Origin: Ochotona curzoniae
Lineage: Eukaryota; Chordata; Mammalia; Lagomorpha; Ochotonidae
Direction of reading: 5' to 3'
DNA length: 64,000 bases
NCBI RefSeq assembly: GCF_017591425.1
Contig: NW_024467119.1
Location: 79,290,894-79,354,893, forward strand
A program made the position numbers and the translations under genes. The notes beneath the pieces are model-generated. The model saw only the letters and a program-made list of their open reading frames with translations, was not told the DNA's origin and made no database searches. Positions 21,421 to 33,233 of this stretch are shown here, piece by piece. The stretch's first letter is position 1. Every line of letters starts with the position of its first letter.

Positions 21421-24400
21421 TTAAATATAAACTTTATTTTTTGATGATGTTTACTTAGTTGATTAGGGTCGGAGGAGTCGAGGATTAGGAGAAAGTGGGT
21501 GAGATCATTGTTTCCAAATATTCTTTTTCTTCATCCTATGTTAGGAGAAGAGAGGAGTGGTGTCGGGGGAATGTTACACCAAGCCTCGCAACTGCCTCAG
21601 TGCTCAGGGATGGGGGATGGCCACCTAGTGTCATCCCAGGGTCCCCAACGTGGAGCATGCTCCAAGGTTTCCACTTGAATGGTTTCAGTAATTTTGAAAC
21701 ACTGTCGATCTCGTTGCTCCAAGAGTGAGGAAATCCTTCCAAGGTCCACTGTCTGACACAGTTCACCTTAGAGTCTCCATTCACCCAGATATTTGCTGTC
21801 AAGACCTGGCTGGGGTAGTTGGCCAATTTTTTCTGTCCTCCTTCCTCTGCTAAGATACCAGATATCTTCTGCTGGCTCGATGGACTGCCATAGCCCCCAG
21901 GTACATATGGGTATCTGTCCACTGGTCTAACTCACTGAGCAGACACAGTTCTGACATGTGTACTCCATGGTCAAACCACAGATTCTGGGATTCTCCCAGC
22001 TGTTGGAGCTCTGAGTCCAGCAGTTCAGTTGGGGGGTCCCCAAAGAAACCTCATCTGAAATGATCCCAGACCTGTCTCATGTGTGCTTGTCAGTATGGGG
22101 CCCAACTCAGTCTATCTCCCACATACATACATTGGTAGTTGCAGTTCCTGGGTTGGTTCTTTCTCCAGCCCTGCCTCTTATTTAAACCAAATCCCACCCA
22201 TCACACACTTGGCACTCACATACACTAGTGTGAACTGCAGCCTAGCCAGAGTGGTCCCCAATAACCCCTATCAGGCCTACCCTAGCGCTGGCTCCTCTGC
22301 TTGCCAGTATTTTCAGCAGACTGGTCTAGTCCTATCTCACATCACATTTAGCTCTCTTACACATCAGAGGTCATTGAAAACTAGCTCAACCCAACCGACA
22401 CCACTGTCCAGCCTGCACTCATGCTGATGGGTGCCACCACCTGTCTAGTCAGGCCCACCCTTAGTCTTGGTTCTCATGATCACCAGTGGAAGTTGCAGCC
22501 TATCAGAGAGGTGCCCATCGTTTCCCAACTGGGTCCACTTATATTCCTTGATCTTGTACTCTCCAAGTGGTTCTGTAGTCTAGCTTTACAGGATTTGCCC
22601 TCAGTCCCAGCACTTGCCAGCTGTTGCTGTAGCAATGCCCAGACATCCTGCACTTACTCTGGCTCATGCATGCACCAGTGGATATAGTCAGTTAGCCCAG
22701 CCTGGCTGTCCCCCTAACCCAGTTCACATGCAGGCATTGTGACCCTGCCTGGCCTGTTCTGCTGCTGGTTCTAGTTCTCATGCTCACCAGCTCACCATTA
22801 GGGGCAGTGGCCCAGCAGGGGAGACCTCTACAATCCCCAACCCCAAATGTTGTATGTAATGGTGGATGCTGCAGTCCAATCTGACATGGCCTGCCTCACC
22901 TCAGCATTTATCGGCAAGTTTGTGGCCTGACCTAACCCAGTCTACCCTTGGTTCCAGCTCATACTGTTGGGTGGTACAACTTAACCCAGCCAGCCAGCCC
23001 CCAGTCCCAACGTGGCTTGTCCTGCACCACGTCCTGATTCTTACATCTGCCAGTGGGTGTTATTAACTGACTCAGCTTGACCTCCCCCAGACCTGAACTG
23101 CACATATACTGGTGGGTACCATAAGCTGGCCTTGTTTGGGCTACACCCAACCTTGTTTCCTGCGTTCATCTGCAAGGACTGCATCCTGACAAAGGAGTTC
23201 CCTCAGCTCCTCTATCAGGTCTCTTTCCAGTCACAGATCTGACGCATACTGTTGGTCCTTGGTCCAGATTGACTTAGTCTACCTCCTGTCCTGGCAGGAA
23301 CAGTGGTCTTGTCCAACCAGCCCATTCCCATTCCAGTTCTTACTGTTGGGTGTTACAACCCAGCCACACTTGGTCAACGCCCAGACACTGCTCTCTTGTG
23401 GCTTAGAAGGTATCAATACCTCACCCAGCCTGTCCTGCACCCACCCTTGCTCTCATGAGCACCAGTGGGTGCTGGAGTCTAGCTCAGTCAGGCACTCCAG
23501 ACCCTGTACACACACATGCCAATGGACAATACAGCCATGTCTAGCTCAGATTGCCACCCTCCATTCTGTCTCTTGAGCTCAGCAGCAGGAACTACAAACC
23601 AGCCGGGGCATTCCTTAACTCCCCAACCAGGCCTGTTATCCGCCACTGATCTTGTGAGTGCTAGTGGTTGCTCTGACCCAGCTTTCACAGCCTATCCCCT
23701 GTCTTGGCCTTTGCCATCAGATGCTGCAGCCTAGACTGACCCAGGCCACCCCCAGTTCCAGCTGTCACTGGCGGGTACTACAGCCTAATCCTGCATAGTT
23801 TGCTCCCATCCCTGGCTCATGCATGCCAGTCAGTGTGATAGCCTTGCCTGCCATAACCCGCACTCCATCCTGTTTCCTGCACATTCCAGTGGGCTTGGGT
23901 TGCCCTGGCTTGCCAGGTCCAACCCCCTCCAGAACTTTCCCATGCACCTGCTGATGGATGGAGTTGCCTTACCTATCCTGACCAACACCTAGGCCTGAAT
24001 CGCATGCTCACCAACAGGAGCTGTGGCCCACCAGGGGGGTTTCCCAGATTCCCCCATCAGCCCACCCCTGGACCCAGATGTGCCAGCAGGTGCTAGACTT
24101 CCACCTGGCATAGTCTGCCCCTTCTGTTCCAGCTTTTGTATGAGCTAGTGGATGTTGTGGCCTGACCTGCTCCATACCCCATTCTTGTGGGTTGATCAGG
24201 GGAAGGGGTAGGGGAAGTGTATGCCTGTGGGTACTGCAGCTTGGACCATCATTCCCTGTCTCCTATCCAGTGCCAGCTCTTAAGCAAACTACTGGAAAGT
24301 GTGGTTGCACAGGGGTGGGCCCACAGAATCTGCCCCTAGACCTGGGTCTCTTGCATGCTAGTCAGTGTCATGGCCCAGCCTGACATTGCCTGTCCTTTGT

Positions 24401-25099
24401 TCTGACTCTCACTGGCAGGTACTGTGATCTAGCCCTGCCAGGTTGGCCCCCAGCCCTAGCTTTAGTGTTGCCTGGTGAGTGGTGGTTGGCGATAACCCAT
24501 GATAAGTAGCCCAGCTCAGGTCTCCCACAAAGGCTGGTGCATTGGTTTTACCCATAAAGGTCCTCCAGCTTCCCTGCTTCAAACTGCTCTGTTGTAGCCC
24601 CCTTGCTTATCTGCAAGTACAGTGAAAGTCCCTCAGAAGTCACCCTCACCTGCAGCACACTCCCTCAGCAACCCTCCTCCCACACATCCCCTGCCCCTTC
24701 CCCTGATCAACCCACAGTCTGCGCCCAGGAGTGCTTGGGTTTCCCTGCACAGCCTTCCTAAGCTCAGTCTTCTGGCAGAGGGGGCATGGGGAGCAGGGTG
24801 TGCTCGCCTGGACCTCTGCCTGCCCACCAGGGTCCCAAGCTCCTGGCACGTGTGCTGGCTTGGGACCCTACTCTTCCACACATCCAAAACCCAGGCCCAA
24901 TCAGTGTTCCCCAAGCCTGGTCCACCAGCAGCCCAACATGCTCTCCACTCCTCTCCCCCAACCCTGTCTGGGACCAAGGATGTGGGGAAATCCTCAGGCC
25001 CACCCCCTATGTCCCTGCCAGCCGGGCCATTCGCAACCCCGCACCTCCAAGCCCCCACAGCCCACTGCCCTCCTGTGCGGGTGCAGAAGGGTGGCGGGC
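21421..25099 (-). repeat. VNTR-type retroposon, copy D (longest, candidate full length)
   Basis: Reverse-oriented 3.7-kb unit in three parts. Reading on the minus strand, 25099-24630 is a GC-rich head, about 24600-22090 is an array of irregular motifs of roughly 60-75 bp built on 'cactggtgggtgctgcagcc', and 22080-21421 is a unique 3' module ending 'taaacatcatcaaaaaataaa'. CCCAAACTTAATTTT (21406-21420) and CCCAAAGTTAATTTT (25100-25114) flank it with one mismatch, as for L1-type insertion. The 3' module holds a 128-codon open frame (21922-21536, minus) that I do not recognise and that is not kept open in the sister copies. No reverse transcriptase, LTR or terminal inverted repeat is seen, so it is probably non-autonomous. 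It might instead be a known repeat-library family. Confidence 0.7.
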
Positions 25100-25376
25100 C
25101 CCAAAGTTAATTTTAATTGCAGCTATTTTAGCTAGGTTTCTGAGTATCTGTGACCCAATATATAGTGATTCATAGAACAAAGAGACTTAAGTTCTGGTCA
25201 CACAGGATTTTCTTAGGTTCTAGACTGTTTAAAACATACTTAAGTAATAGGTTACCGGTTTATAAATTTGTTCACGAAGACTTCATTTAATGATTTCATC
25301 ATCCTGTTTTTGTTAATAGCTCCTTTCACAAGTGTATTCATAAATTTTGTTTGTTTTTCTTTTTATATTCATAAAG

Positions 25377-25662
25377 TTTTAAAGAAGATTATTTATTTGA
25401 ACGATTTACAGAGAGGGATAAAGAGAACTGAAGTATACTGCTTCACTCCTAGAAGGCATAGCAGTCAGGGCTGGACCAAGTCAAAGCCAGGAGCGACAAG
25501 CTTCTTTTGGGTGTCCCACATGGCTAACCAGGGACCTCAGCTCTTAGGCCATTAGCTGGAAACTGGATTGGAAACGGAGCATCCAGCAAACGAACTGGCG
25601 CCAACCTGAAATGCTGGCATTGAAAGCTGTGGCTTTTTTTCCCTGTACCACAGTGCAGCTCC
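25377..25662 (-). mobile_element. CSINE, diverged
   Basis: 'aaagaagattatttatttgaacgatttacag' tail side, 'gactgtcccacatgg'-type centre, 'cctgaaatgctggcattgaaagc' head side. Confidence 0.75.
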
Positions 25663-25819
25663 TACTGTGCAAATATGTACTGAGTATCTTCTTTGGGCTA
25701 GGCTTGGGGGAACACAGCAGAGAACAAACATTCCTATTCATCAGTGAGTATCCTGCAAGCCAGTCTCAGGAAGGCTGAGGATCACTAGGGATCAGTGTTA
25801 ATCCTGAAAGGTTCATTCA

Positions 25820-27012
25820 GCTTGTTGCTTATGGTAACATTTTATTGTTTCTTGATAGTTTTTCATTGTATGAATGTACCACAAGTTGTAGATACAGTTT
25901 TTTTTTTTTTGGTTGATGAGTTTCTAGGTTTCCAGTTCATGGCTGTACATATAAGCACGCTGACCACGTCTTTGATATATGCAGTCGCCCATTTCGATTG
26001 GGTACATACCTAAGAAAGAAATTGCCAGAACACGAGCAAGTGAAGTACGGTAGAATGATTGAACCGAATGATGGCTGGATCCACAGTGAGTGAGAGTTGC
26101 CATTTTCCAGCACCCTCACCAGCTGTTGGCAGTCTTATACCAAGAATATTTCAACGTTAGTCTAATGGGCGTAGTGTATCCCACTGTTTTTGCATTTCTC
26201 TGATGATTAATGATGATCACATCTTTGTATTATTTCTGACTACTTGAATTTTGCCTTTTATGAAATGACTTTTCAGGCCTTTTGGCCATTTTCATACTGT
26301 GTGCCTCTAATTTATTCATATGAGTTCTTAATATATTTTGATATAAATAATTTGTTTGGATGTATATATCCCACACACGTTTTTATAGTGTGTGAGTTGC
26401 TTTTACAGTTGTTAATGGTACTATGGGATGAATAGAAGTTGTTAATTTTTGTGATGTCCAGTTTATGAATGCTTCATCCTATAGTTAGTGATTGCTTTTG
26501 TTTCCTTTGTAGGAAACATTTGCTACCTATTATCTACAACACACTGTTTTTTCTAAGAGTTTTGCTAGTGTAATAGCCTAGTGGCAAAGAACTTACCTTG
26601 CGTGTGCCAAGTTCCTGTATGGGCACCTGTTCATATCCCAGCTGCTACACTTCCTATCCAGCTCCCTGCTTGTGTCCTGGGAAAGCAGTTGAGGATGGCC
26701 CAAAGCCTTGGGACCCTGCACTTGCAGGGGAGACCTGGAGGAGGCTATTGGCTCATCTCTGGCCGTTGTGGCCACTTGGGGAGTGAATCAGCAGATGGAA
26801 GATATTTCTCTGTGTTTGTCCTTCTCTCTGTAGATATCTGACTTTGCAATAAAAATAAATAAATCTTTTTTAAAAAGAAAGTTTTATTTGTCACATAAGG
26901 TCTGTGGTTCAGCTTGGTATAGTTTTTCTGTGTGGTGTGAAGTAGAGTTCAGGTGCCTCCTTAAAATGAATACCCAGTTAGTCCAGTATTATTTTCTGAA
27001 AAGATTTCCTTC
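25820..27012 (-). mobile_element. L1 (old) ORF2/3' UTR, minus copy of a head-to-head pair
   Basis: Antisense L1 text: 'tttttcattgtatgaatgtacc' (25860), 'ccatttcgattgggtacatacc' (25990), 'ccctcaccagctgttggcag' (26113), 'tttttggccattttcatact'-like text near 26280. It is interrupted by the CSINE at 26562-26876 and meets a + oriented L1 at about 27012. Confidence 0.65.
26562..26876 (+). mobile_element. CSINE
   Basis: 'atagcctagtggcaaagaacttacc' head, 'ctgcttgtgtcctgggaaagcagttg' centre, 'aataaaaataaataaatc' tail. Confidence 0.88.
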
Positions 27013-27039
27013 TGTCTGCATGTGAAAAGAATGAAAGTA

Positions 27040-27373
27040 GGGCCCAGCGCCGTGGCCTAGCAGCTAAAGTCCTCACCTTGAAAGCCCAGGGATCCCATAT
27101 GGGTGCCAGTTCTAATCCCGGCAGCTCCACTTCCCATCCAGCTCCCTGGTTGTGGCCTGGGAAAGCAGTGGAGGATGGCCCAGGGCCTTGGGACCCTGCA
27201 ACCTGTGTGGGAGACCCAGAAGAGGTTCCTGGTTTCTGGCTTCGGATTGGCGCAGTACCGGCCTTTTCGCTCACTTGGGGAGTGAATCATCGGACAGAAG
27301 CTCTTTCTCTCTGTCTCTCCTCTTCTCTGTATATCTGACTTTGTAATAAAAATAAAATAAATCTTTTAAAAAA
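27040..27373 (+). mobile_element. CSINE, full length, near-consensus
   Basis: Head 'gggcccagcgccgtggcctag', tail 'ctttgtaataaaaataaaataaatc'. AAAAGAATGAAAGT (27026-27039) and AAAAGAGTGAAAGT (27374-27387) flank it. Confidence 0.93.
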
Positions 27374-27734
27374 AAAGAGTGAAAGTGGGTCATTATCTGA
27401 CACTAGAAATAAAAGTGAATTCAAAACGAATTTAAGACTTGAGACCATAAAAATTCCAGAAGGAAGGATAGAGAGAAAGCCTTGTGACAGTCTTTGTAGT
27501 GATTTTTTTGGGCATAAAACATCTGAGTCAAAGGTAGTGAAAGTTAAAATAGAGAAGTGAGACTGTATCAAACTAAAACGTTTTTGCGCAGAAATGGAAT
27601 CAGGCCACAAAGTGAGGAGGCATTCTACTTAATGGGAGAAAATATTTGCAACCGTATTTCTAGTAAGGGATTAATAAATGCAACAAGAAACTCACACAGT
27701 TAAAAAGCAAACAAATGAGCCAATTAAAAACTGG

Positions 27735-27990
27735 GAGGGTTGACATATTTAGTCTGGCTATTAAGACCTAGATTTGAGTCCTAGTCCTAGTCTTGACTAC
27801 AACTTCTGCTGCCACACTTCCCGGGAGGTGGCGGGTGGGGACCTGCAGCTCCCAGCAAGGCCAGGGTAGCGGGCCCAGCTGCGTGCTTCAGCCCAGCCCA
27901 GGTCCTTTCGGTCATCTGGGGAGAGAACTGGCAGGTAAGAGCAACCTATTTCTGTCTTTGCCTTTGAAAACAAGTAAATAAATGCATCAA
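27735..27990 (+). mobile_element. CSINE, old
   Basis: 'gctattaagacctagatttgagtcctag' head region, 'ggcaggtaagagcaacctatttctgtctttgcc' and 'aagtaaataaatgcatc' tail. Confidence 0.65.
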
Positions 27991-29024
27991 AAAATGGGCC
28001 AGGTGGACATTTTCAGTGGAAGAAACACAGATTAGCAACAAGTATGTGCTAAGCTACTTAGCAACAGTAATTGTCAGGGAAATGTAAATCAAAATTATGA
28101 GATGCCAACTCCCACTTGTTAGGATGGCTGATATGTGAAAGTCAGAAGGTAAGTGGGCGCTGGGGAGAATGTGGAGAAAGAGGGCCCATATATTCTGTAT
28201 TGTAGATGGGATCGTAAACAACCAGTGTGGAAAACCTTGCAGAGACTCCAACAATCCACTTGTTGGGCCTGTATTCAAAGGAAATAAAAAGACTATCTCA
28301 AGGAGTTGTCTGGGCCCCACGTATTTGTTGGAACACTGCTCCCGGCAGCCATTTTATGGAGACAGCCTAGATTGCTATTGAAGGGTTAGTGACAGAGAAG
28401 ATGCTTTTATACAGATGCATACTGAAATACGATTTCTCCAGAAGAAAGAAGGGAATCCTGCTCTGTGTGACAGGAGGACATTGGTGCTAAGTGAAATAAG
28501 TGAGACACAAATGCTATGTGATTCCACTTATGGGTAGAATTTAAGAAAGGCCATTTTCCCCATATTACAATTTTGTAGGTATAGGGGTTTGCCCCTCCAC
28601 CTTCTGTGTCTCTCTCTGCCCTCCCCCAGTTTAATCCCGTGTTATTACAGCACAGAAGTCCTTCAGCAGCAGTCACAGGACCATCATTCTGCTGTTCAAG
28701 TGCATTAGGGCATCGTAGGGCTATAGGCAAGGTATAAAATCTGTGATAGTTTCTTCCTTTTTATTCAGGAGTAGAGTTGTATACTGCGAGGTGTCTTCAT
28801 TTCCTGGTATTCTAGTCTCCACAATACAGTTCCTCTGGGTGGATATGTATATATATTTGCCTGTATATCTATTTGTCTTGTATTTTGCATGAAGTTACGT
28901 TGTATCAGAGATAACAAATATTTGTCAGAAAGACCATTTCATAGAAACACAGTAGAAAGGAGGTGAGGGTGGAAAGATTGGTAAAAGTGTTTTAGTGTAG
29001 GTTTTGGACTAAATATTTATTTCC

Positions 29025-29340
29025 TATGTTTTTGCTTTGGCTTAAACAAGTGCTCAAGTTTATTCATAGGGTGAAGAACATAGGCACACACGGGCCATGT
29101 TCCGAAGAGTGGGCCAAAAAGCAAAAGGCAAGGGAGGGAGATCGCTACCTTCTGTCCTAGAGTAAGTCCAGGGGAAGCCAGAGAGCAAGTGGATGCACCA
29201 GGAACCCCAGCAGTGAGTACTACATCTGAGTAAGGGCAAGAGAGCCAGCCTGCTCCCCAGTGCAGCCTTAGAAGGGGCTTGCGAGGGGAGTGGTCACATA
29301 ACAGCGCAACACTGCCCCCCTCAGGTGCCACGGCTCAGGT
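29025..29340 (-). other. Possible solo LTR remnant or unclassified repeat
   Basis: On the minus strand this GC-rich block ends in 'ccctatgaataaacttgagc', an AATAAA at a position reminiscent of an LTR R region. No TG...CA borders or duplication were found. A 104-codon open frame (29331-29017, minus) looks composition-driven. Confidence 0.25.
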
Positions 29341-29994
29341 GGACAAAAGGATTACATAGGGGAGGTGTGACTTCCAAACTCTGAACTTGCTGCCTAGAAA
29401 CATCAAAAAGCACAAAGTCGCAGTTAATTATAAGGTGAATCAGTTTTGGAAACCTAATGTTAGGTCTGTACCATACATGGTAACTGTGTTAAACATTGTA
29501 TCTTTTAGAGTTGACATTTGTTAAGGATATTTTGAGTATTCTCATCACACACAAAATTCACTTTAGGAGTTGAAGCGTATGTTAAGTAGCTTGGTTAGAA
29601 CAATCCCGTGTCAGTATATACACAAAATATTGTACTCCTCAAGTTACATACAGTTATATACGTCCGAAAGGCGGAGGGGGCCAAGACTGTCTTCTCTCGG
29701 TAAGGAGTTTGCTGCTCATCAGTGGTCACGTTTGGGTGGCACTGTTCACGCCCTTCTGCTTCATTTCTTGGTCTTGTGGTCTGTGCCTGAAACAGCACTG
29801 CTCTGTCTGCAGTGATGAGAACTAGAGCAGCTACCAGCTGCAACCTTGAAATCTGGTGGTAGTTCCTCTAGAATTTTCTTGTTGCTCGAACCCTTTCATA
29901 ACTCCAGTTAGGAATGTTTGCTGTTTGCACTGGAGAGTTGTGTTTTTGGTTTTTACAGATTTTTAACTTAAGAAGTCTTACTGAAGTGAATGAA

Positions 29995-30321
29995 TTTTTT
30001 TTTAAAGATTTATTTATTTTTATTACAAAGTCAGATATACAGAGAGGAGAGACAGAGAGGAAGAGCTTCTGTCCGATGATTCACTCCCCAAGTGAGCGCA
30101 ACGGCCGGTACTGCACCGATCCAAAGCCGAGAACCAGGAACTTCTGGGTATCCCATGTGGGTGCAGGGTCACAAAGCTTTGGGCCGTCCTCGACTGCTTT
30201 CCCAGGCCACAAGCAGGGAGCTGGATGGGAAGTGGAGCTGCTGGGATTAGAACTGGTGCCCATATGGGATCCCTGGGCTTTCAAGGCGAGGACTTCAGCT
30301 GCTAGGCCATGGCGCTGGGCC
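29995..30321 (-). mobile_element. CSINE, full length
   Basis: TSD CTGAAGTGAATGAA (29981-29994) against CTAAAGTGGATGAA (30322-30335). Head 'catggcgctgggcc'. Confidence 0.92.
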
Positions 30322-30824
30322 CTAAAGTGGATGAAATCTTAACGTGAGGAAGTTCTTTGATTATGCAGTCAGAGCCAGTAATCTACTGCTTTGAAAGTTT
30401 ACTTGTAGATTCCCCTACAGTGTGATTTCCCTTTCTGTTGGAAAGCAGAGAAAGAGAAAACAAAGGTGAGCTTGTCGTGGAGGTCTTACCTGATTGATGT
30501 GTGCTTTATGGGGCAGGGCTCCAAGGACTGCAGGATCCACTTTATCCAGCCACCCCACCGCACCCCTAAAGGACTGAACCCTGTCCGACTGGTTTCCTTT
30601 TGTATCTGCTTTTAAGAACATCCATGTCATGGAAGTCTCTTACATATTTAAAATGCTTTCATTAAAATAAAACTTAAGTGTGGACTCCTTTCTCTGTTAG
30701 TAGAAATGGTATTTCAACAGCAACTTTTGTCTGTTTGCATTAATTATACTCAAGATGTGTCAGGCGTATGTTCACTTAAACTTTGGCTCGCTTTCCTTTC
30801 TGAGAAACAACTGGAACATTTTCT

Positions 30825-31159
30825 TTTTTTTTTTTTTTTTAGATTTATTTTTATTATTTTTTTATTGGAAAGGCGGATATACAGAGAGGAGAAACAGAGA
30901 GGAAGATCTTCCGTCCCATGATTCACTCCCCAAGTGAGCGCAGCGGCCAATGCTATGCAGATCCGAAGCCAGGAGCCTCTTCCGGGTCTCCCACGCGGGT
31001 GCAGGGTCCCAAAGCTTTGGGCCGTCCTCGACTGCTTTCCCAGGCCACAGGCAGGGAGCTGGAAGGGAAGCGGGGCTGCTGGGACAGAACCGGCGCCCAT
31101 ATGGGATCCTGGGCGTGCAAGGCGAGGACCTTAACCACTGCGCCACCGCGCCAGGCCCT
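30825..31159 (-). mobile_element. CSINE, young subfamily, perfect 17-bp TSD
   Basis: CAACTGGAACATTTTCT is repeated exactly at 30808-30824 and 31160-31176. It shares diagnostic changes with 54832-55156: 'ggaaaggcggatatacag', 'gagctggaagggaagcgggg', and the shortened 'gaagccaggagcctcttccgg'. Confidence 0.95.
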
Positions 31160-32269
31160 CAACTGGAACATTTTCTATAACCACTAATCTGTTCTCTGTT
31201 TTAATGGAGAGCCTCATTGAGAAAATGTGTGTTAAATGTAGTGCTTAGATTTGATAAGACCTAACAGATAAAATTGGATCACAAATGGTTTTCTGAGGTA
31301 TTTCGGTTACATTCATCTTTCTTTTTTGCCTAATTGTTTAAAATCTTCACAGTGGTTTTTATTTAATGCATACTTATAAAATCAAGTTTGTTAAATTGTC
31401 ATAACTGAATTGGCCAGTTGGTGTCACTGTGATACAGGCGATGGAAGGAAAGCTACTTGTGTTTCCTCATTGCAGATCCTTTTCATTTAGTTCCTTCCTT
31501 GGTCTCTGTAAGAGCGGCCGTGGATACACTCCGTCTCATCATCCACGTTTGTGTGGACATTCTAAAGGAATCATTCCCCCTAGAAATGATCTTGCAAGTT
31601 TAGTCGTTGCCTCATAGGATAATATGTTTAGGTGTGTTACTGGTTTTATTAAGATATGGAGAAGTTAAGATAATTAGCTCAGTATTATCTCAGCTTTTCA
31701 TGAGAAAGTATTTGTGCTTGTAAAAATCTTTAATAAAAATTGAAGTCAAATTGTTCTTTGACTTGTCAATTACAAATTTGGCCAGATATCAGATTAGGAG
31801 TTTATAACTGACTGTTATAAACTGACTGTTAAGACTGTTCACTAATTAAGTGTGAGCTGACAGATACTTGTCAAAGTCTCAGGACAGAAATTGATAGTGT
31901 CTTCTGTGAACCCTTACTCTAGAAAAATGGATTTGCACAAGCCACCATTTCTTATAGAGAGCTGGGAAGCCCCTGAACCCTACCAGTGGGTTCTTTGGTT
32001 CCCTGAGTCTTAACCCAGCGTGTCTGTAAGTTTTGAGTTAAATCGCCAGCTAGAGGTTCACTCCAAGTTCCTTGGCAGGCTCTGGAACTCACTGCTTTAC
32101 TTCACAGTGGAGGAGAAAGTCCCCTGAGATTGTAATTAAACTTCTTAGTATTTAGTAGCTGTATGAGAAGCTTGTGTTATTTGACTGTGAGTATGTAAGA
32201 ATAAGAACTTTGTCATTGATTACCTTATTTCCAGAATCTGAAAAATGACAGGCAAGCACACACAGAATG

Positions 32270-32570
32270 GGGAGTAAGGCTGCTGGGATTAGAACTGGCA
32301 CCCATATGGGACCCCAGCGCATGCAAGGTGAGGACTTTAGTCATTAGGCTACTGTGCTGGGCTCAGGTACTCCACTTCTGATCTTGCTCCCTGCAAGTAC
32401 TTGTGTGCCTGCACCCACATGGGAGATCTAGAAGAATCTCCTAGCTCCCAGCTTAGGACTGGCCCAGCTCTGGCCATTGCAGCCATTGGGGGATGATCCA
32501 GTAGATGGAAGGTCTCTCTTGCTCACTCTTTTTCAAGTAAAAATAAACAAAATCTTAAAAAAAAAAAGAT
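32270..32570. mobile_element. CSINE with 5' inversion (twin-primed)
   Basis: 32270-32363 is the element head in reverse orientation ('gggattagaactggcacccatatggg' to 'gtgctgggct'). 32364-32570 continues in + orientation from almost the same internal point ('actccacttctgatcttgctccctg') to the 'aaaataaacaaaatctt' tail. Together they make one SINE with its 5' third flipped. Confidence 0.8.
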
Positions 32571-33065
32571 TTCTCAACTTATTTGTAATAATAAGAGAAT
32601 AGTGTATTCGTAGATTCAATACATCTTGTTTTATCCTTAATTTCCTCAAGAATATCTTTAATTGTTTGAATTTAGGTGTGTGTTTTTTGTTGTTAGTGTT
32701 ATTATAATTAACTCGTGTCTTTAAAAAATGTTTATTCTATTGCATTGTATCTTCACATCTGGATATGACAGTCTCTATTGCGCAGTTACTATATATTTCC
32801 TTAAATGAGAAGCCATAAAGCAAAATCAACAGCAGGAATAAAGATAAAACAAAAGATTTACAGTACCATGGAGTTAAGTAACATGCTACTGAATAACCAA
32901 TGTGAAAATACAGTGCATTAGGCATCTCTACTTCCAAATGAAAGATGGACTCTCAATGAAACTGTCAGATGCATCTTGACATAGGATGCTTGACTGCCAT
33001 TGTCTGTACCAGTAATGTCAGGACACACTTAAATAACAGAATGATGGACTTAAAAAATAAAATAA

Positions 33066-33233
33066 AAGTGTTTATTTAATTTACTCCTAAATGAGAGAAT
33101 GAGAGCTGTACTGTGTAAATTGGGCTGAGGGGAGAGCCAGGAGCTCAGCTGGAGTCTGCTGCAGGACTGGAGCCTGCCCCTGTTCCTTGGCAGGAACCGA
33201 ATGGGATTAGCACCTTAATTGTCATGCCCACCC
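33066..33233 (-). mobile_element. CSINE, old, shortened
   Basis: 'aaagtgtttatttaatttactcc' tail, 'gggagagccaggagctcagctgg', 'gaaccgaatgggattagcaccttaa' head side. Confidence 0.55.

Larger units (their letters stand above)
27013..28560 (+). mobile_element. L1 (old) distal ORF2 and 3' UTR, + copy
   Basis: 'gacttgagaccataaaaattccagaagg' (27436-27463), 'gagaaaatatttgcaaccgtatttc' (27637-27661), 'ggaaatgtaaatcaaaattatgagatgcc' (28079-28107), 'aagtgaaataagtgagacacaaatgc' (28490-28515). Two CSINEs interrupt it (27040-27373 and 27735-27990). The frame is broken. Confidence 0.7.

Noticed and set aside
21421..25099. CRISPR array or satellite as explanation of the tandem motif
   Set aside because: Units are irregular in length and sequence with no conserved direct repeats and spacers, the genome is mammalian, and the array is dispersed with a shared 3' module.
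24622..25175. Several overlapping open frames of 129-162 codons on both strands
   Set aside because: They lie in the GC-rich head of retroposon copy D; high GC lowers stop frequency on both strands. No domain or codon-like pattern was recognised.
27040..27340. tRNA-like sequences in SINE heads
   Set aside because: They are parts of the tRNA-derived CSINE, not tRNA genes.
29017..29331. 104-codon minus-strand frame
   Set aside because: Composition-driven frame in a possible LTR remnant; no motif support.
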